Position numbers and translations under genes: made by a program
Notes under the pieces: model-generated
The model's database searches: none
What the model was told of the DNA's origin: nothing
Seen by the model: only the letters and a program-made list of their open reading frames with translations
Origin: Pseudomonadota bacterium
Lineage (GTDB): Bacteria > Pseudomonadota > Gammaproteobacteria > Acidithiobacillales > Acidithiobacillaceae
Assembly (NCBI GenBank): GCA_021840785.1
Contig: JAKBXD010000021.1
Location: 1-18,050 of the forward strand
DNA: 18,050 nucleotides
Direction of reading: 5' to 3'
Part shown: piece by piece, positions 15,758 through 18,050 of the stretch
Position numbering within the stretch: position 1 is the first letter of the stretch
Layout: each line of letters starts with the position of its first letter

Positions 15758-15766
15758 CGGCAGCCG

Positions 15767-16045
15767 TCAATTCGCATGGGCGGGATCCTGTCTCTGGATG
15801 GCTTCATAAACCGCACGGCAGTGGGGGTGCGCAAGCATAACCTTATCCACATCCGCAAATGAAGCGTTCTGCAGCAATTTCCAGCATTTCAGGTTCTCGG
15901 CAGCCAGCGCATCAGGATGCCGGGCGTACCAGCCCACACTGTCATGGGGGGCTGCGGCATCGCCCACCTGCTCGCGTGCCCACCATAAGAGCAAGGCAAA
16001 GAGCGCAAGCGCACCAATAATAACCAAAGCGTAAACAATCTTCAT
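15767..16045 (-). CDS. Small membrane-anchored protein, EexN-like
   Basis: The 92-residue protein has one N-terminal membrane segment (about 3-22, IVYALVIIGALALFALLLWW) and a short domain facing the periplasm. The visible pattern is DSVGWYARHPDALAAENLKC, then HPHCRAVYEAIQ, with two cysteines (C54, C76) that could form a disulfide. This resembles the short EexN (plasmid entry exclusion) family, whose members share a tyrosine, HPxE/D and two-cysteine pattern, but those are usually lipoproteins and I cannot confirm the match. It lies between an unknown gene and kdsD in a cluster of envelope genes. The ATG at 16045 lacks a good ribosome-binding site. A real gene is likely because the frame is open between tightly packed genes and a membrane segment starts at once. 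Its function is unknown. Confidence 0.72.
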   Translation of the reverse strand: MKIVYALVIIGALALFALLLWWAREQVGDAAAPHDSVGWYARHPDALAAENLKCWKLLQNASFADVDKVMLAHPHCRAVYEAIQRQDPAHAN

Positions 16046-16076
16046 AAATGTGCTGGTTAACCTGAATAGGGTTGGA

Positions 16077-16511
16077 TCACACTTCTTCCTGATACTGCTG
16101 GTTCAGCAACTGCACAAGCAGCCCTTCACGGGTCACAATGTCGGCCATTAACGCAGCACTTATGGCCCGCCACACAGTTCGGAAGGCGGCAAGATCTGCC
16201 CCATCGTTAAACTGCTCTGCAATTTCACTGAGTTTTTCCAGAGACTCGCGCGTCTGCAGACTGGTACTCAGGGCATTCTTGATTTGTTCCCGAGGGTGCG
16301 GAATCCAGCTTCGGTCACTCCCATAGGAGCGCAGGCGCTCCCCGAATTCGAGCGCCCGTTTCCGCAGCTTGCCTGCCAAACCGATCTGGCCACTGCGCAA
16401 ATCCCCCCAGACCGCCAGATCCATAAGCAGACCCCACTCTCGGCGCCAGCGGTCGCGCAAGTCGGCATCCAGACCCACTGCCGCATGCACTGCCGCCGGG
16501 TTAAAGTCCAT
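16077..16511 (-). CDS. Unassigned protein between murU and the KDO genes
   Basis: I do not recognise this protein. From the ATG at 16511 it has 144 residues, no signal peptide, no membrane segment and no cysteine. It appears mostly helical: an N-terminal part with DLRDRWRREWGLLMDLAVWG, a basic middle (KLRKRALEFGERLRS), a proline-containing hinge (SWIPHPREQI) and long C-terminal helices (TRESLEKLSEIAEQFNDG, then LLVQLLNQQYQEEV at the end). An upstream in-frame start at 16532 would lie deeper in murU. The ATG overlaps the murU end by 11 bases, which suggests coupled translation and so a real gene. Its context is cell-wall precursor recycling. No function is proposed. Confidence 0.7.
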   Translation of the reverse strand: MDFNPAAVHAAVGLDADLRDRWRREWGLLMDLAVWGDLRSGQIGLAGKLRKRALEFGERLRSYGSDRSWIPHPREQIKNALSTSLQTRESLEKLSEIAEQFNDGADLAAFRTVWRAISAALMADIVTREGLLVQLLNQQYQEEV

Positions 16512-17190
16512 GAGAAGTCGCCGCACAATCACGCCGGGCCGCCGACAACCGCTCTGGCGTGCCTACATCTATCCATTTTCCTTGGTACAAATTGCCCTCC
16601 ACCAGACCCGCCGCAATCCATTGCCGCAACCAGGGAGCCAGAGGAGCCGACTGCTCAGGAAAGTCCCGAAACAACTCCGGATCAAGACGCGCGATGCCTG
16701 CGTAAGTATGACGTTCTTCGCCCGCCAACGCCACCATGCCGGCAGACAGGGCAAAATCTCCCTGCGGGTGCTGCATCGGGTTGGGCACCAGCACCAGATG
16801 CGCACGCGCCGGGGAAGGCTGACAGATCTGCGCCCAGGGAAAGTCCGTGCAAATATCACCATTCACCAGCAGAAAAGGACTGTTCCCCAATAAGGGCAGG
16901 GCGCGAACAAGGGCGCCACCCGTCTCCAGACGACCTGCGCGCTCGTCACTGTAATGGATGCGTAGCCCCTGCCAATCTGGACCCAGGGCCCGCATGATCG
17001 CGTCACCCAGATGCCCGATATTGATAACCACATCACGAATACCCGCCGCAGCCAGCGACTCCAGATGGCGCGCGATAAGGGATTTTCCAGCAACCTCCAA
17101 TAGGGGCTTCGGGACATGATCGGTAAGAGGTCGGAGTCGCTCGCCCCGCCCCGCAGCCAGGATCATCGCCCGGGTAACGGCGGTTGCCAT
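16501..17190 (-). CDS. murU: N-acetylmuramate alpha-1-phosphate uridylyltransferase MurU
   Basis: MurU joins MurNAc-1-phosphate to UMP and yields UDP-MurNAc, which lets the cell recycle its wall and bypass the fosfomycin target MurA. It has 229 residues from the ATG at 17190. The nucleotidyltransferase signature is MILAAGRGERLRPLTD (9-24), with K28 (PKPLL) and the metal site NGD (D112), followed by a late WIDVGTPERL with D208. The length and the pairing with an AmgK-type kinase separate it from sugar-1-phosphate transferases such as GalU or GlmU. An ATG at 17166 overlaps the amgK stop as ATGA and is an alternative start; the ATG at 17190 has AGGAG 11 bases away. The usual MurU start has a few residues before MILAAG, in favour of 17190. 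It overlaps the next gene by 11 bases. Confidence 0.9.
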   Translation of the reverse strand: MATAVTRAMILAAGRGERLRPLTDHVPKPLLEVAGKSLIARHLESLAAAGIRDVVINIGHLGDAIMRALGPDWQGLRIHYSDERAGRLETGGALVRALPLLGNSPFLLVNGDICTDFPWAQICQPSPARAHLVLVPNPMQHPQGDFALSAGMVALAGEERHTYAGIARLDPELFRDFPEQSAPLAPWLRQWIAAGLVEGNLYQGKWIDVGTPERLSAARRDCAATSHGL

Positions 17191-18050
17191 AGGGCAAAAA
17201 GCTCCTGATAAGGCTGCAACAGTGGATCGGCATCCAGGGCATCTACGACATAAGCCCAGAACCGGGGTAGAAAATCGAGATAAGCCGATTTCCCGTCGCG
17301 GTAAGCCAGGCGACAAAAAATACCGAGAATCTTCAGGTTACGCTGTAACCCCATGCGCCCGACACGGCGCAGAAAATCCGTCGGTGGCGACAGGGCGACA
17401 CCACGCCGATGCGCCGCCAAAAAATCCAATGCCCAGGCATCCCGTTGTGCCCGTCCCCAATCCCAGTAGCGATCCCACAGCAGAGAAGCCAGGTCATAGG
17501 TCCATGGTCCGAGCACGGCGTCCTGAAAATCAATCATCGCCAACAAACCCGTGTCCCGCCGAACAATGAGGTTACGCGCATGAAAATCCCGGTGGACCCA
17601 GACCTGCGGCTGCGCTGCGGCATTATTCAGCAATACGGCAAAAAAGGTTTGCAGAGCAACGCTCTGCTGCGGATTCAAAACCAAGCCAAGATGCCTGCCC
17701 AGATACCAGTCCGTAAACAGGATCAGCTCATCCCGCAGACGGACCGGTGAGAAAAATGGCAAAGGGGGCAACGCCGCCTGCCGCTGCCCGGCTTGCTGCA
17801 GGTTGAGGACCAAGGTCATTGCCTGCCGCATCCACCGATCCACATTCGAGCCCGCGTCCAGTACCCGCTTCAGATCGTCGTGCCCCAAATCCTCCAGCAG
17901 CACAAAGCCTGAGGCCATTTGGGCGGCCAGCACCCGAGGCACCGGCAAGGCCGCCCGGGCAAAGCGGTGCCGCACCCGCAAAAAGGACAGAATATCCTCC
18001 GGTGGAGGAGCATCCATGAAGATGAGGTCCGGCGGCAGGCGCCAGTAACG
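17163..18050 (-). CDS. amgK: MurNAc/GlcNAc anomeric kinase AmgK (5' end outside window)
   Basis: AmgK phosphorylates MurNAc at the anomeric position, the step before MurU. 295 residues are visible and the frame is open to the right edge (it reads RYWRLPPDLIFMDAPPPE at the start of the visible part), so the internal ATG at 18017 is not the true start. The protein kinase-like fold is seen in FVLLEDLGHDDL (N-lobe), the catalytic loop VHRDFHARNLIV, and the metal-binding MIDFQDAVLGPWTYDLASLL. These match the aminoglycoside phosphotransferase-like AmgK family. The Y/F-rich C-terminus follows and it ends WQPPLPGR. The neighbour murU makes the pathway assignment firm. About 40 N-terminal residues are probably missing. 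Confidence 0.9.
   Translation of the reverse strand, partial: RYWRLPPDLIFMDAPPPEDILSFLRVRHRFARAALPVPRVLAAQMASGFVLLEDLGHDDLKRVLDAGSNVDRWMRQAMTLVLNLQQAGQRQAALPPLPFFSPVRLRDELILFTDWYLGRHLGLVLNPQQSVALQTFFAVLLNNAAAQPQVWVHRDFHARNLIVRRDTGLLAMIDFQDAVLGPWTYDLASLLWDRYWDWGRAQRDAWALDFLAAHRRGVALSPPTDFLRRVGRMGLQRNLKILGIFCRLAYRDGKSAYLDFLPRFWAYVVDALDADPLLQPYQELFALWQPPLPGR

Noticed and set aside
14943..15809. Plus-strand open frame of 288 residues
   Set aside because: It is antisense to kdsD. The composition is dominated by R, S and A, typical of a shadow frame.

Overview
The window is about 18 kb of dense, GC-rich proteobacterial DNA. All 19 protein genes that I can support lie on the minus strand, so transcription runs from high to low coordinates. 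No tRNA, rRNA, CRISPR array, insertion sequence or phage gene is visible. The longest stretch without a gene is about 180 bases. Many genes overlap by the 4-base ATGA junction, which indicates translational coupling. A kdsD-kdsC-lptC-lptA-lptB-rpoN-hpf-ptsN backbone followed by hprK-rapZ and a short PTS set suggests an Acidithiobacillus-like or beta/gamma-proteobacterial chromosome. The genus is an inference from gene order and composition, not proven.

Layout in order of transcription, from the right edge to the left. (a) 18050-16501: amgK (5' end outside the window) and murU, the anomeric kinase and uridylyltransferase of MurNAc recycling. (b) 16511-15767: two small unassigned genes, one soluble and helical, one anchored in the inner membrane and resembling the EexN family. 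(c) 15757-13105: kdsD and kdsC (KDO synthesis), then lptC, lptA and lptB (LPS export). (d) 12370-10037: rpoN (sigma-54), hpf (ribosome hibernation) and ptsN (EIIA-Ntr). (e) 9982-5719: hprK, rapZ, a mannose-type EIIA, ptsH (HPr) and ptsI (EI). This is a phosphotransfer chain with no EIIB or EIIC transporter subunit in view. (f) 5732-2946: an AsmA-like membrane-anchored protein, mutY and yggX, with a terminator hairpin built over the mutY stop codon. (g) 2765-1: a sensor kinase of the GlrK/QseE type, a small lipoprotein in the QseG position, and a sigma-54-dependent response regulator of the GlrR/QseF type that runs off the left edge.

How the parts may work together. Phosphate would pass from PEP to EI to HPr and then to the EIIA proteins. 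HprK would phosphorylate HPr on its regulatory serine. In E. coli, RapZ controls GlcN6P synthase, and GlrK/GlrR with sigma-54 drive the small RNAs that RapZ acts on. Here rpoN, rapZ, the PTS and a GlrKR-like pair lie in one 18 kb block with genes for cell-wall recycling, KDO synthesis and LPS export. This looks like a physically linked circuit for the supply of envelope precursors. The linkage is seen in the sequence; the circuit is inferred. The most unusual local features are the roughly 170-base overlap of the kinase and lipoprotein genes, the RapZ that lacks the basic C-terminal tail of the E. coli protein, and the two hairpins built over stop codons.
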